64,000 bases of DNA from Fasciola hepatica (Eukaryota; Platyhelminthes; Trematoda; Plagiorchiida; Fasciolidae). Location: positions 21,712,001 to 21,776,000 of the forward strand of contig CANUEZ040000024.1 in NCBI GenBank assembly GCA_948099385.1. The letters run 5' to 3'. A program made the translations under genes and the position numbers. Positions 46,262-58,349 of this stretch are shown piece after piece. Numbering within the stretch: the stretch's first letter is position 1; the number at the start of each line of letters is the position of its first letter. The notes below the pieces were generated by a model, which searched no databases, was not told the origin of the DNA, and saw nothing but the letters and a program-made list of their open reading frames with translations.

Positions 46262-46600
46262 CTGTTGTGGAATATCCACCCAGAATCACTACAGTTTCAT
46301 ATTTCCTTGGCATCACTCACTCACATACAATATTTGCTTGTTTTTATGCGCCGTATTTCTTCATGGACCAACCATTTTTGTTCTCGTCCAACGCTCTACT
46401 CTGTCATATCCTATTTTGGACCTGCGTGAAGCACGTGCTCCTTTCTCGCTTTCCGAGTCCATCAGATCGCATAATTGAGGTTCGTACCTGTTTTACGTCA
46501 TTGTTCACTCGATAATTTAGCATCTTATAGCTTCACCGATAATTGCGTTCTGATTTCGGGATCCGTTTCTAATTTCGCTAAGTGTTGCTCAGAGGCGTAT
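46262..46600 (+). repeat. Diverged LTR1-like solo LTR
   Basis: Aligns with LTR1 in sense orientation along its length: GTGGAA-AT-CC at the start, TTGGACCTGCGTGAAGCACGTGCT against the 18410-18440 block, and GATTTCGGGATCCGTT near the end. It is heavily substituted, so it is an old copy. No target duplication or internal region was found. Confidence 0.7.
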
Positions 46601-46759
46601 CACAGTAGATAACCTTGCGGGGTCTCTTGCAAAATAACGGCTTCCCCGGTTATCTCCCTGGGAGTTCATCGAAGCGCAGCAGTTAAGGCCGTTCACGAAC
46701 CTATAAGTAGCATAGCCAAGGCTCGCGGTAGATGAATAAGCGTAATGTATAACCTACCC

Positions 46760-48450
46760 AGATCGGTTACCAGGGACGGCGGGGCTCAAACCAGCTGGGA
46801 AAATGGTAGGAACCAGTTGTTTGGATAGGGAGATCAGGGCTTGTCCTGGTACAATTCATAAACCTGTGACTCGAAGAAAATTTCTTCGCTGCGTTTGGAT
46901 GGGTAGGCATTAGGACTGGGGGTGAGATGATGGTTGAACTTGACATCACGTGCAAAGCCGAAGTTGAGATTATTCGCACCAGAGCCGTAAGCGCCGGCCA
47001 AATTCAGAGGAAACTGAGGTTCAGTGATGGAAGCTTCCGCCGACGGAAACACAATTAAAAGCCTCGGGCCCTTTCAGTTGGCACAGCATGCAGTGGGGTC
47101 AGAGTAGAATACGGAGATGTTAAGTGGTGAGGGGGAAGATGTTGAAGTTGAGAAGGATAAAAAGTGGCATATCACGGGGCGGAAATGAGTCAGGCGCGGG
47201 CCACATTTCGTGCTACCGGTTGGCATCCATGCTGGTAACTGGTCTTGCCTTATTCGGATTTGGCAGAGCTAGCGATGGAGGCGGTAAACCTAGTGTAAAT
47301 TTTGTAGTGTGGAACTACGTCTTTAGACATGAAGGCAGCGGCGTCTCCAGTGATAGATGTGGTACGTAGCAGTTGGGCACGTGGATCTCCGGGGGACCAA
47401 ATAAATGGGCTAATGGGCTAGCACCAGGTTGAGCGAGGCTATTTCGTTAGTACTGCCGTGGTGGAGGAGGCTGAAGGCTAATAGGCCGGTTAGCTGGAGC
47501 GCGGGAAGTCATAGGTCTACTGTAGGTTGAAGCTGGAAGCGCGACGATGTCAGTGCAGGGGAGGTCTTGGCCATTAGGGGGAACGGGTACGGGGGGTGAC
47601 GTTGTGACAGAAGCAATAGAGACGACGTTGTAGCTGTGTTCTGTGCGGGATAGCGAGCGGGAATCTGGGATTTGTTGGATCGTTTGGCGAATGTACCGGG
47701 GAGTGAATAGCTACTGGCTGACCGGAGGGCTGTATTGATCTTCCGCGGGTAGACAGTGATGGAGACTGGGGTGCAATACAAAGCCTTTTAGAGGGACGTT
47801 GTGGCGTTGAAGGAGGAAGGGACAAATTAAGGTCCACATCTTGCTTTCGAGCATTGGTCAGCCGGAGTGGAGACGAGCTATTGACAGTGGGAAGTTTTTC
47901 AGGGGGGTTGGGTGGCACTGGATCAGAGGGCGAATGGAGTACTTGGTTACCGGCTAGAGATCCGAGGATCTCCTTCTCAGCGGAGAGTTACCAGGAGTAA
48001 GCTTTATATTTTTACACGGAGTGGACTTTGGGCTGGCTTGTCTTTTTCTAAAGAATTCCACGGCAGTGCTCTCTTCCAGAAATTGAAATAATAGCGGGCA
48101 CCTGTTTCGATGTGACCGTTTTCTGAGTCTTTTGCAGTAGTACTCGTGAAGTGAGATACCACGTGCCATAAGCAATGAATGTTTGACCGAGAAGAGGGGC
48201 GAACGATGTGAAACAACAAAGAATACGGCATTTTTGGAATTTTATCCTTCTATAGACTTCGGACGCAAGTGAGTCCAGGAAGTGGCTAGCTGATAGGAGA
48301 CATTCAGTGTTCGGACGTTTTGAGGGACCGACGATATATGCACATGGCAGCGGCATGGTAAGCTCATCATCCCTGAATCGTAACTGTCCCTCTAAGGACA
48401 ATAAGTTTTGCTGAGGCACGTTATATGTTACTGGCTTCATTGTATATGTT
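46760..48450 (-). pseudogene. LINE-A ORF1 and proline-rich region, decayed copy
   Basis: In reverse sense, from about 48440: a segment with SLASEVYRRIKFQKCRILC, then CKRLRKRSHRNRCPLLFQF (48130-48070), which aligns with CRRLRKTSQRHRCPLLFQF of LINE-A ORF1. A long Pro/Ser-rich stretch follows (47918-47509) and continues in broken form to about 46760, like the LINE-A linker. No endonuclease or reverse transcriptase follows. Stops and frame shifts are frequent. Confidence 0.7.
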
Positions 48451-48499
48451 GACCAGTTGTGCTGAATAAGGTGCCGATGAGGTAGGAAGTCCAGGGCGT

Positions 48500-51160
48500 T
48501 TGGTGCTTCTAGGTTGAACCCGGTTTGCCACTCGGTGAATGAGGCGATCGGTAGACGATTTAGGCGTGATGTCTTAAATAATTGTCAGAGAAGTGGACTT
48601 GTAAATCTGGTGCTAACCCCGATTTTGTCGTTCAGAAAAAAAACCCTGATTCATTTTAGGTGTTGCGGATATCTCGAGAAGCTGCTTCTAATTTATTTCC
48701 CTAGATACTTTAGTGAAAACTGTACCAATAGCAGCAAGCTTAACGAGGTGGTGTACCGCAGCCGTTGTTCCTGTCTGCAGGACACCGAGTACAAACCACG
48801 ACGAGGATGTTGGCCTATTGCGGCCCCTAACTGAACTGGTTAGGGACGTGCGTAAAACCCTAATGGTGAGCGACTTTAACCTTCCGCACATTGGCTAGAC
48901 GACTAAAGCCCTCGTACCGGCATTGCAGGTGGAGAGCTACTTGCAGTGGCTGCAAGCAAGTACGCATATTAAGGAAGATGCCAGGCATACTGCTGGATAC
49001 TCACCTTCCCTGCACTGTCTCGCAACAAAAATCCTCGCAAACGATATATCCGATCTACGACGCTGTTCGCCGTTGGGCTGGTGTAATCATGTGTGCGTTA
49101 AGATCACTGTGCAAGCAACAACCCAAGAAGCCTCAAGACCGGCTAGGAATTTAGGTAGGAACGACAAAGATAAACTTCGCACAAGGTCGGCGGGGCTGAC
49201 TTGGGTCACGGTAGTGGAGGCCACTATAGAGGAACTCTGGAACATAACAAGGGAAACACTGAAAGCCCTTTAGAACGAGGTGCATCCTTGATACGAAGCA
49301 GTAGGAAAGGCAAACCAATGTGGTGGAGGGCTGCAACGGACAGGTTCATGAAAAGCGGAAATAGAAGCTGGAACCTTTCAGCAGCCAGCTAGCTTGGGTT
49401 AGTTATACCAAGCCTCTAAGTGAGGTGGTGGGCCTCCTGCGAAGAGCTGAGCCAGAGTTTGAGCCTAAATTTGCCAAATGCGTGCTAAAACAGCCAGGGA
49501 GCTTCTGAAGTTGAGTACAGTCAAGAGGCTCAGCGAAAGATGGGACGTGTCCACTCTCCGCTGCAGACCATGGTATCGCTACTGATGACCAGAGCGAAGC
49601 AAATTCCACAGGTGAGTACCTTCGCAGCGTACACAAAAAAGACAGTGGGGCACTAGTCTATTTGACTCTGGTGCGCCGTCCTCCGTAGTTAAATGAACTA
49701 AATCTTTTGGATGGAATTGTGCGTAGGTATCTACAAGAGTTAAATATCCATGAGTCAGCCCGTTCAGATGACGTCCTTCCATCTATCATCAAGCCGATGG
49801 GGAGTATCATAGCACCATCAGTATATAGGGCGTACAGGTCCATGTTGGGCCAGGGTAAACAGCCTCAGGGCTGGGAAGCCGAGACGGTCACGGCAATTTA
49901 TAAGAGTGGACCCAAGTCGACTGTAGGTAATTATAGGCCAGCACACCAAACCAGCACCCTATAAGAAGTGCCGGAGAAGATCATCGGGGCGCACATCTGC
50001 GGGCATCCACTAGAGAGTTCTACGCTTTTCCTTTCTCAGCATGAAGTTCTAAAAACAGGTCATGCTTAACCAATCTCTTGATTTTCCTAGATGAGGTCAC
50101 ACGAAGAATGGATGATTAGAAACAGGTTGAAGTATGTTACCTTGACCCCAACAAATCCTTTGTCTAGATGAACCACCGGTCTCTACTAGCCAAGTTGAAG
50201 CTGTCTGGCATTACCAGGCAGATTTGAGAATGGCTAAGGGAGTTTTTGCCTGTAAAAAGTTGAAAGTAGGAGTAGGTGCGAAGAATCCTAATTTAGGCAA
50301 CGTCATTGGTAGAGTACCGCAGGGTTTCGAACTGAGTCCACTACTGTTCCTTCCGTTTATAAATGATTTAGCCGCAGTCCCACAGTCATCAAGCTTCTTT
50401 GAAGATGATGTAAAGTCAGTGGGAGCTCAGGGTGGGAAGGATCTTATCAGAGACATATTTGCGGTTCTAAACTGGGCTCACTTGTGTAATTAAACCTCAA
50501 TGCTGGGAGGAGCACTTGTTGTTATGACCAGCGATAAGACTGGGGGTAGTACACGACCAAGGCCCATCCCCAACAGAGGCGATGAACGGGGTTAAAGACC
50601 TCGGGATTGTGGTGAATTCTGTTCTTTAGTGGTCGGATCAGTGAGTAGCAGCTTCCAAAGAGTCACTCGGGGAGGTTTCCCGGTGGAGGTCAGCGTTTTG
50701 GTGTGGACAACCAAAGGTTCTCATGATGCTGTACATGTCTATAGTTAAAACTCTTTAGGAAAACCCTTCACACATGAACACCCTTCCTTATTAGGAACTC
50801 CGCCTGTTTGAAGAAGTTACAACGCCTTGCAACGCGCATAGTTGAATGTCAGAGGGGTAAGACGTACGGACACAGGCTCCGAGAACTCAGGCCTCTCCCT
50901 GTGGAGAGGAGGACGCTTAGAGGGGATGCAATTGCGACGATAAAGGTAATAACAGGCTTTTCTCCGCTTAGACGGGAGAGTCCATTCCATATGGCCATAG
51001 AATACCGAGGAAAATGTCACGGGAAGAAGTTGGTGAATGTTCGATCTAAGTTGGTAGCTAGATCTTACTCCTTTAGCATTAGGGCTCCTAACTGATGGAA
51101 GAGACTGTTGGAAGAGGTAATAGAACCGGGGACCTTCCGGGCATCCAAGGTGCCATAGAT
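48500..51160 (+). pseudogene. LINE-B copy, decayed (endonuclease, RT, C-terminus)
   Basis: Forward-strand pieces in order: an endonuclease block ending in MVSDFNLPHIG (48830-48895) with Ser where active forms have Gly; a linker (49200-49390) with VVEATIEELWN; reverse transcriptase pieces SARSDDVLPSIIKPM and GWEAETVTAIYKSGP (49760-49910), NYRP, VPQGFELSPLLFLPFIND (50310-50365), and FEDDVKSV where active forms read YADD; and a C-terminal part (50808-51095) with LQRLATRIVECQRGK and LPVERRTLRGD. Numerous stops and deletions make it inactive. Confidence 0.78.
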
Positions 51161-51649
51161 CTCAGGTGGAACGGGATCACTTTTAGTAGTGAGCTTCGAA
51201 CGCGTCACTGGTGAGATCTGGGTAATATTTCAACTTTCCCATTTGTCGCATGAAGGCTTGGTGAAAGCTCACAACGCGTTATGACTCTTGCAGCTGACGC
51301 GCGATGTGGTTTTACTTTTCCATTCTATTTTTAGCTGTGAGTGCCTACCTAGTTTGAGCACCGCCGAAGGAATTCTGAATAATCGATTGGTCGTGGCCAT
51401 TATCTGCCCTGAGAAAACTGAAATGAACTACCAGTCTTTTGCATCCTGACCTTACCCTACCAAACGTCTGAAGGAATCGGCTCCGATCTGACCCGAAGGT
51501 AGCTGGTGCGTCTGACGGGGTTCTTTAGTTTTTGGGAAGTGGAAATGGATGGTCAGACAACCATAATCCTGTCGCGTTGCAGTGACCACTGAAACGAATG
51601 CTGTTTTCGTTCTTCCGTTGCAGCATGTGAGGGAACTCTGGGGACTTAG
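51161..51649. other. No gene recognised
   Basis: Short stretch between two LINE-B copies. It may include the end of the first or the start of the second, but nothing is identifiable. Confidence 0.4.
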
Positions 51650-54350
51650 GTGCAAGAAACTGGAGGCAAATTTGGCTCGGGCCTCCATATCCTGCCCCCA
51701 AAAACTAGGGACGTCCGGAAAATTGGCCACCAGGAACTGAGGGTTGCTCCGGAGGATATACCGTGGGCCGTCTTCAACCTCGCGTTAGAGGACGAGTGGT
51801 TGCTCATAAAAGGCAGCTCAATGCGACCCATTGATGAGTTAGCTCCAATAAAGAGGGTAAGAAGGAAGGGCCGATCACCTTGGTGGGTCCGCAGAGCCTA
51901 GGAAGCGCAGACACGCAAGCGAGTGGCAAGGGGAAGCTTCCTCATAGCAGAGAGACATCCTCGCTTTCTGCAGTTCCCGGGGGCGAGCAGACATGCTCCA
52001 GGGGTACACAGATCCTGGCAGTTATGATACGAAGCGAGATTGGCATGAAATGTCCAGAAATGCCCCAAGGCCTATTACGACCACGTGCAGCCTAAGGCCT
52101 AGACACAAGTGGTAGTAAGAATTGTCATGGATGAGCGAGGTAGGCAAGCAAGAAAAGCCGGCGAAAAATCCGAAGAACCTACAAAATTCTTTATGTTGTT
52201 ACACACTGCCGAAGCCGGGAACCAGCCGCCATTAATAGAACCCTACAGCGTTCCCCAAGTTGACGAAATTGCTGTAGAACCCGTGGAACAGAAGCTGGCT
52301 ATCAACCGGTTAGAGCGAGGCAAGGCGGCCGGCCCAGATGGGATTCACCCCATCATCCTACGTCCTTTAGCAAGCACAATGTCCGGGGCGCTAGCGCATT
52401 TGTTTCCCAGGTCACTAGCTTTGGCTACGTTGTCTTTTGACTGGCTAAGAGCCAAAGTGGTGCCAATCCACAAGGGAGGCAAGAGGGGAGATGCACCTTA
52501 CTACCGGCCTGTTAGTCTGTGTAACGTACATGCGTGGAAATCCTCCCTAGCCGTTGTCATATACTTGTATTGTTGAGACTACCCTCTTTATTTTATTGAC
52601 CCTGGCACAAATATAACAAGCATCAATCACTACACTTCAACATTGGTCGATATTTTGCTCACGTGAAGTGGCATAATTTTGATTCGAAGTTGGACTACCG
52701 TGACGGTGGTACCTGACATTGGCATTTGTTGAACTCTGGTCCTCGTTGTTAGACGTTGAGGCCGTACAGTTGAGGTTTGTATATATTTATATGTGTATAA
52801 ATTGATAATCCAGTACCGGAGAAACTACGAATCAATCTTGTTCTGGCTTTGGGATTCGTGTTGAATTGGCTAGGCTTTGCTCACGGTCGGAATAATCGTT
52901 ACAGTCTGTCGTCCGTGGTACTAAAAGTACTCGAGGGTATGGTCAGACACAGGACCACAAGGCACTTTGGATACTACAGAATGATTAAAGTTTGGCGGCA
53001 CGGATTTGTAAAGAGGAGGTCGTGTCTCACGAACCTCTTATCACTTCTGGATGAAGTGACCGGCAGACTGGACAAAGGCGGGCGAGTTGTAGTGCATTAC
53101 CTGGATTTCCGAAGGTCTCCGACTAAGTAAACCACAGACTGTTGGTGCGCAAATAGCAGGGCATGAGGATAGCACGGGGGAAGCTGAACTGGATCGGAGC
53201 ATACCTCACTGGTAGGGTGTTCCACTTTCGGGTTGAGGATGCAACACCAGCGCAGATAGGACATGCAGTGGGATGCCGCAGGGGTCGGTGTTGGGGCTTC
53301 TTTTGTTCTTGATCTATATAAATAAGCTGGTCGACACCTTGAGGCGTCCTGGTTTCCTTATCACGGGTGATCTCAAGATTGTGGGGAACCATCTTCGAAC
53401 TGAGCGCAGGAAGACATGATGAGAGAGCGAGAGTGGGCCGAAGCATGGGAGCTCCCTTTAAGCCGAGGTAAGTGGAGACAGCTGCTCATTGGCGGGGGGG
53501 GCAGGAGGGGCTCGGCACTTTGATGAAGGAGAACTCGAGATAAATGAGACTATGTGAGTTCGTAAAGCATCTTGGATTTCGAGTGCACGAAACCAGTAAG
53601 CCCACCAAGCAATGCCCTGAGGCAGCAGCGAAGAGTAATAGGCCGAAGTCAACTGTGTCGGGCAGTCAGATCTCTGGAGGCCAAAAAATATGACCACTTT
53701 ACAAAACGCATGTACGCCCCACCTTGAATAATGCGTCCAGCCCTGGGCTCCGAAACTATTCGGGGACAAACGGCTGTTGGAAACCGTCCAAAGACGGTTC
53801 ACTAAGAATATCAATGTGTTGAGGGGTTAGACATAAAAGGAAAGCCACTCGAACTGTGTTCACTCAATAAAAGACTTTTAAGGGGGATCTGATAAAGACC
53901 TTCAGGCTGCTCCACGGGTTATTCGAAACCGGCCGGTCGTTGTTAGCTCCAAGCAGAAACCGACGCTCAGCGGACAAGCACACAGACTGGTGAAACCCAG
54001 GGCCATCAGAAGCGACGGAGCGCATATCTTCTCTCACCGCGTTACGAACCCGTGGAACAAATTGCCACCCCAGCTGGTAGCAGCAAATAGCCTCGTCAAG
54101 GTTAAACGAAGGCTGGATGACTGTCGGGGCTGGGTTTTCGCGGAATATGACTCGTCAATCGAGCATGCCCTTAGGTTACACCTCTCTCATTCCCTTATTT
54201 TCTATGTCATATACATGTTTACCCGTCGAGCTATAACTACAGCAAACTGCGGCCTTTTTCATTTGTTCAGTTGTGCTCACGATGGATTTTCGATTGAAAG
54301 AACAGTACCTAGTGGAGTCGGTGAACCTGCCTACCCAAAGCCAAGGCCGG
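51650..54350 (+). pseudogene. LINE-B-like copy split by a solo LTR, decayed
   Basis: Linker and reverse transcriptase pieces: PIDELAPIKRVRRK (51830-51880), KLAINRLERGKAAGPDGIHP (52290-52350), YYRPVSL at 52500-52519, then after the solo LTR SSVVLKVLEGMVR (52904-52945), FVKRRSCLTNLLSLLDEVTG, GMPQGSVLGLLLFLIYINK (about 53270-53325) and a C-terminal part with RVTNPWNKLPPQLVA (54035-54080). The region that should hold the catalytic Asp pair reads ITGDLK. There are several stops. It is a somewhat different branch from the copy at 54500. Confidence 0.78.
52520..52903 (+). repeat. Solo LTR (LTR2) inside a LINE
   Basis: 384 bp, TGTAAC/GTTACA ends, flanked by the perfect 5-bp duplication GTCTG (52515-52519 and 52904-52908). 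Taking it out rejoins the LINE codons for PVSL and SSVV. It is closely similar to 24416-24799 with scattered changes. Confidence 0.93.
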
Positions 54351-54499
54351 TTCTTCGAGAGTGAACATGATTTTCATTCTCTTCTTTGCATTCCACCACG
54401 CAACAATCACAACATTCGGACCACTTGTCAGTCGAAGCAACGTGGTAACATTGCGGCCATCGAGCGCAAGAACCTGGACGTACACTGGCCAAAGCCGTA

Positions 54500-56981
54500 A
54501 GTCCTGTGACCTGATTTGTTCAGATCTGATCTGATCAACTTGGTATCAGGTAAGGTACGGGCCAGATCCTGCTTTATCAGGATCGAGGTGCGAACAGCAA
54601 GCATTATCTGTATCTACAGGGCACCGCTAGCCACAGATGAGGAAGATGTTGAGCTCTTCCAAATGCTGGATGCGGTGCTGGCACAGACAGAGGAGTTCAT
54701 CTTATAAGGGGATCTCAACCCGCCGGCAATTAACAAGGAAGGCGAGGTCGCACCAAAGGGGTCAACGGGCGACAAGTTTCTGCAGTGGGTCCAGTTACAT
54801 GCACTAACGCCGCATGTGTCGCAGGCCACTAGACACAGAGGTGGACAGCACCCGTCTCTCCTTGATGTAATCATAACGCGGCACCATCAGGACGTTAAGG
54901 AAATTAATTTGGAAAAAGTGATCATGTAGTCCTAAGGGCCACACTAAGACTAGGCAAGGCGCTGAAGGGAATCGTGTTGCTTTGGCGCTATGGGAGAATC
55001 AATATAGGTGAACTAAAGGGGGCGGCGGAGGAAATTCAGTGGACACCGAGACACACAAATGCCTCCGTAGAGGAACGTTGGGAAGCCATCAAGATGGGGC
55101 TACTCGAACTTGCAGAGGAGTTCGCACCTCTGAGGGTGGCTAGCAGTACAAACCAACCCCATGTTTGAAGTCAAATGTCCGCAAGGCTATAGTTATTCGT
55201 AGGCAACGATGGGCGGCGTACAAGCTGTACAAAACTCAGGGGGATATCGAATAGCTATAAGATGGTTACGAACAAGGCTCAAGAGATCCAAAGAGTGGAG
55301 AAATAGGCCTTCGAGTGTCGGTTAGCTGCGTCGGTCCGCACAAACCCAAAGCGGTTCTACGCGTACCTGCAATCCCAAAAACGACTGAGAGAAAGTGTAG
55401 CAACTTTGGAAAGAGCACAGGGACGACTAGCTCTAAACGACGAAGACAAGGCTGATATGCTCTTGGCATTTTTCAAGAGCACATATCAACCAGAAAATAA
55501 CTTAGAGGAAAGAATGGAGGGCCCACAGGCGCCTCCAATACCCAAACTTACTGTAGGAGAAGAAGTGTATGCGGAATTGCAAACCTTGAATAGAAATAAA
55601 GCAGCCGGGCCAGGTGGGATTCATCCAGCAGTCGTTCAGCCTCTGGCCGAGGTCCTGAAGGCCCCGGTGACGAAGCTGTATGAAACGTCAGTTAGAGAGG
55701 GAATTGTACCGGGAGACTGGAGGAGAGCAACAGTGGTAGGCATTTACAAGGGCGGGCCCCGGCAAAAGGCGGAAAATTACCGGCCGGTTAGCTTGACTTC
55801 AGTACTGTGTAAGTGCCTGGAGCGAATAGTCAGGAAACAGATCTCTAAGCACTTGGTTCCACACAACCTCATACCAGTGCTCAGCATGGGTTTGTGGCAG
55901 GACGATCCTGCCTGACGAATCTCTTGCTGTTCCTCGATGAGGTAACCAAGCGTCTGGACGAAGGGCAATCGATTGCGGTCTGTTACTTGGACTTCAGCAA
56001 GGCGTTTGATTCTGTGAACCACAGATTTCTGGACGTCAAACTGCAGTCTATGGGAATTGTTGGAAACACAAGACAATGGATAAATAGTTTTTTAGCTGGG
56101 TGAACTTTTAGTGTTGACGTGGGTAGTCATGTCTCAGAACCCGAAGGTGTAACAAGTGGGGTGCCACAGGGCTCGGTGCTCGGCCCTCTGCTCTTCCTCA
56201 TCTTCATCAACGACCTGGCACGTGGGCTCACAAACCCCACCTTTATGTATGCCGATGACGTCACGATAGCTGGAGTAGATATAGAACCTGACGTGTTAAC
56301 AATACAAAACCGGTCACGCAAATGGGATCTTCCACTAAACCTCGCCAAGTGTCAATGCTTGACCACAAATGCAGGGGACAGTGGGAATGGTACGGGTTCG
56401 TTGCAGGTGGGCCCTCAGGTCAAAGGCCTGGGCGTTATAATGGACAACGGCAGCCAATATGGTCAGGACAGAACTCTTTCGAGTTAGATCCATTATGTCG
56501 TGTGGAGAGCCGGAGATTTTCGTCCCGGTATATCAGGCCACAGTTAGGCCGCATTTGGAGTACTGCGTGCAGGCCTGGGCACCGTACTACCAGAAACATA
56601 CAGTCTATTTGGAGGAAGTGCAAGGGCTAGCCACTAGAATGGTGATTGGGCAAAGGGGGGGGGGTAGCTACACAGAGCGTCTCCGTGCCCTAGACCTATT
56701 CTCGATGGAAAGACGGCGCATTCGCGGGGATTTGATAGAAACCTTCAAGGTAATGAAAGGACTGTCAGGAATATGTCGAGAAGACCTTTTTTCGCTGATC
56801 CCCGAGAGAAGCACAAGGGGGCATAGCCTTAGATTACAAAGGAAACATTCGAGGCTCCAAATTAGGGCGAAGTACTTCTCAAATAGAGTGGTACCCTATT
56901 GGAATAAGCTCCCGGAAGAGGTCATAAATACCACAACAGTGAAGGCCTTTAAGAAAGCAGTAGACCTATGTTGGGTGGCAG
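54500..56981 (+). pseudogene. LINE-B copy, part before the CsRn1 insertion
   Basis: 5'-truncated LINE with endonuclease (54516-54900; EEDVELFQMLDAVLAQ, then a stop where relatives have GDFN-like sequence), linker (54974-55170) and reverse transcriptase: NRNKAAGPGGIHPAVVQPLA (55590-55650), ENYRPVSLTSVL, YLDFSKAFDSVNHRF (55985-56030), GVPQGSVLGPLLFLIFIND (56157-56215) and MYADDVTIAG with the Asp pair kept (56246-56275). The C-terminal part (56459-56981) has RPHLEYCVQAWAPYYQ and VVPYWNKLPEEV. Breaks include a frame change near 55875 and a TGA at 56101. The CsRn1-type element splits the last codons, and the true end continues at 62419-62659. Confidence 0.85.
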
Positions 56982-57289
56982 TGTAGCGGTTGCCATCTTC
57001 GTTCATACTTTTACCACGTTTATTGTTTAACTGAACGCTGACTGCCAAGCGCGGTGGCCATTTGACCGTTGCTCTTGCGCACGCTCTCACGCACGCTCCC
57101 AAATACACGCTAACCACTATCTCTCCCAATCGCCTTCTCGTTCTCACGGGTCGTGGAGAATACTGTTCTGGTTAACATATTTGTGCAGTGCCGCACATTA
57201 GAGTAACGTGCAGGTGGTCCACGCAGTACAAAGGACCGAAGCACGCGTTTACTAAGGAAACCGCGAAGTAAGGTCTAATCAACCTTACA
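56982..57289 (+). repeat. 5' LTR of the CsRn1-type element
   Basis: 308 bp, TGTAGCGG start and CCTTACA end. It should contain the promoter. No canonical TATA box stands out. Confidence 0.95.
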
Positions 57290-57291
57290 AT

Positions 57292-57310
57292 TGGTGAGCC
57301 CGACGTGATC
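57292..57310 (+). promoter_or_regulatory. Primer binding site, tRNA-Trp type
   Basis: TGGTGAGCCCGACGTGATC starts two bases after the LTR. It is complementary, with one or two mismatches, to the 3' end of animal tRNA-Trp including CCA. It would prime minus-strand DNA synthesis. Confidence 0.8.
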
Positions 57311-57548
57311 CTCAGGTCACGTGAGTTTCCTTGTTTTCTACCGTTCAAGGTCCCGTCTGCGTACGTTTTTGTGTGTTTTATTGTTTCCCTATCTTGATTT
57401 TTTTTTTCGGTTGGTTTACCAAATAATTCTTTTTTTTCGTCCAAACATATTTTGTGTCTAATTTGTCGTGATTTTTTTTTCGCGAAGACTATAGTGCCCC
57501 ATTGGTCGTTGATTTCTTTTCCCGTCGGTATTCCATAAAGTAATCGCT

Positions 57549-58349
57549 ATGTCTGCCGAACGGAAATCCTGCTCAGACCCCACCGTTGGGGCGATCACGC
57601 TGCACATACCGGCATTCACACCTGCTGATCCAGAACTCTGGTTCACGCTGGTCGAGTTAGAATTCGAAAACTGCCGTATAACCAGCGACGCCAGCCGTTT
57701 CAGGTGGGTAGCAGGCCGCCTCCCGTCAGAAGTCACAATGCAAGTAAGGGACGTAATAATCTCTTCCCGAAGCTATGAGGCTTTAAAGGAGGCTGTCATT
57801 GCCCGCACGACCCCAACGCAAGACCAACGTATGCAACAACTTCAAAACGTTGAGCTTGGAAGTAGGAAGCCCTCCGAACTGCTGCGTGAGATGCAGCGCT
57901 TGAGAGGACCGACAATAGGTGAGGACCCGCTCTTGAGGGAACTTTGGCTGCAGCGTTTGCCGCATAACATTCCAGTTTTACTAAGTGCTACACGCAAATG
58001 CTCGCTAGAGGAAACTGCAGCGATAGCTGATGACATTATGTCACGATACAACCCCGCTGTAGCTGGAGTAACCAGGCCGTCCGTCGCAACGGTGCCTGCC
58101 TTGCCCACATCTGACGATCTCGCGTCAGTTTTGTCTAGAATTGACGCGAGCCTGCAACGCCTAGCAGTTAGAAGTGGGTCACAGGAGCGGCACCGCGCAC
58201 GCTCACCTAGGCTCCATAGTCCGTCATTGCGACGCCGTTTCGTAGGTTCTTCAAAAGTAGGATATTGTAAATACCACAGTCGCTTCCGTGAGGGAGCCAA
58301 ACGATGCGAACGAGGGTGTACGTTTCCCGGTGCTCATCAGGGAAACTAA
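57549..58349 (+). CDS. gag: Gag of the CsRn1-type element
   Basis: 266 residues from ATG 57549 ([14 protein letters not shown]) to TAA 58347-58349. The first part has the [14 protein letters not shown] start and the [14 protein letters not shown] block usual in CsRn1/Kabuki-type Gag capsid domains. The C-terminus has a single finger [18 protein letters not shown], spacing CX2HX9CX3C, in place of the normal CCHC knuckle. This CHCC form is the mark of the CsRn1 clade and should bind the element's RNA. The start is chosen because it is the first ATG after the primer site and leader in a long frame. A slippery site overlaps the end (58340-58346). Confidence 0.92.
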   Translation: MSAERKSCSDPTVGAITLHIPAFTPADPELWFTLVELEFENCRITSDASRFRWVAGRLPSEVTMQVRDVIISSRSYEALKEAVIARTTPTQDQRMQQLQNVELGSRKPSELLREMQRLRGPTIGEDPLLRELWLQRLPHNIPVLLSATRKCSLEETAAIADDIMSRYNPAVAGVTRPSVATVPALPTSDDLASVLSRIDASLQRLAVRSGSQERHRARSPRLHSPSLRRRFVGSSKVGYCKYHSRFREGAKRCERGCTFPGAHQGN

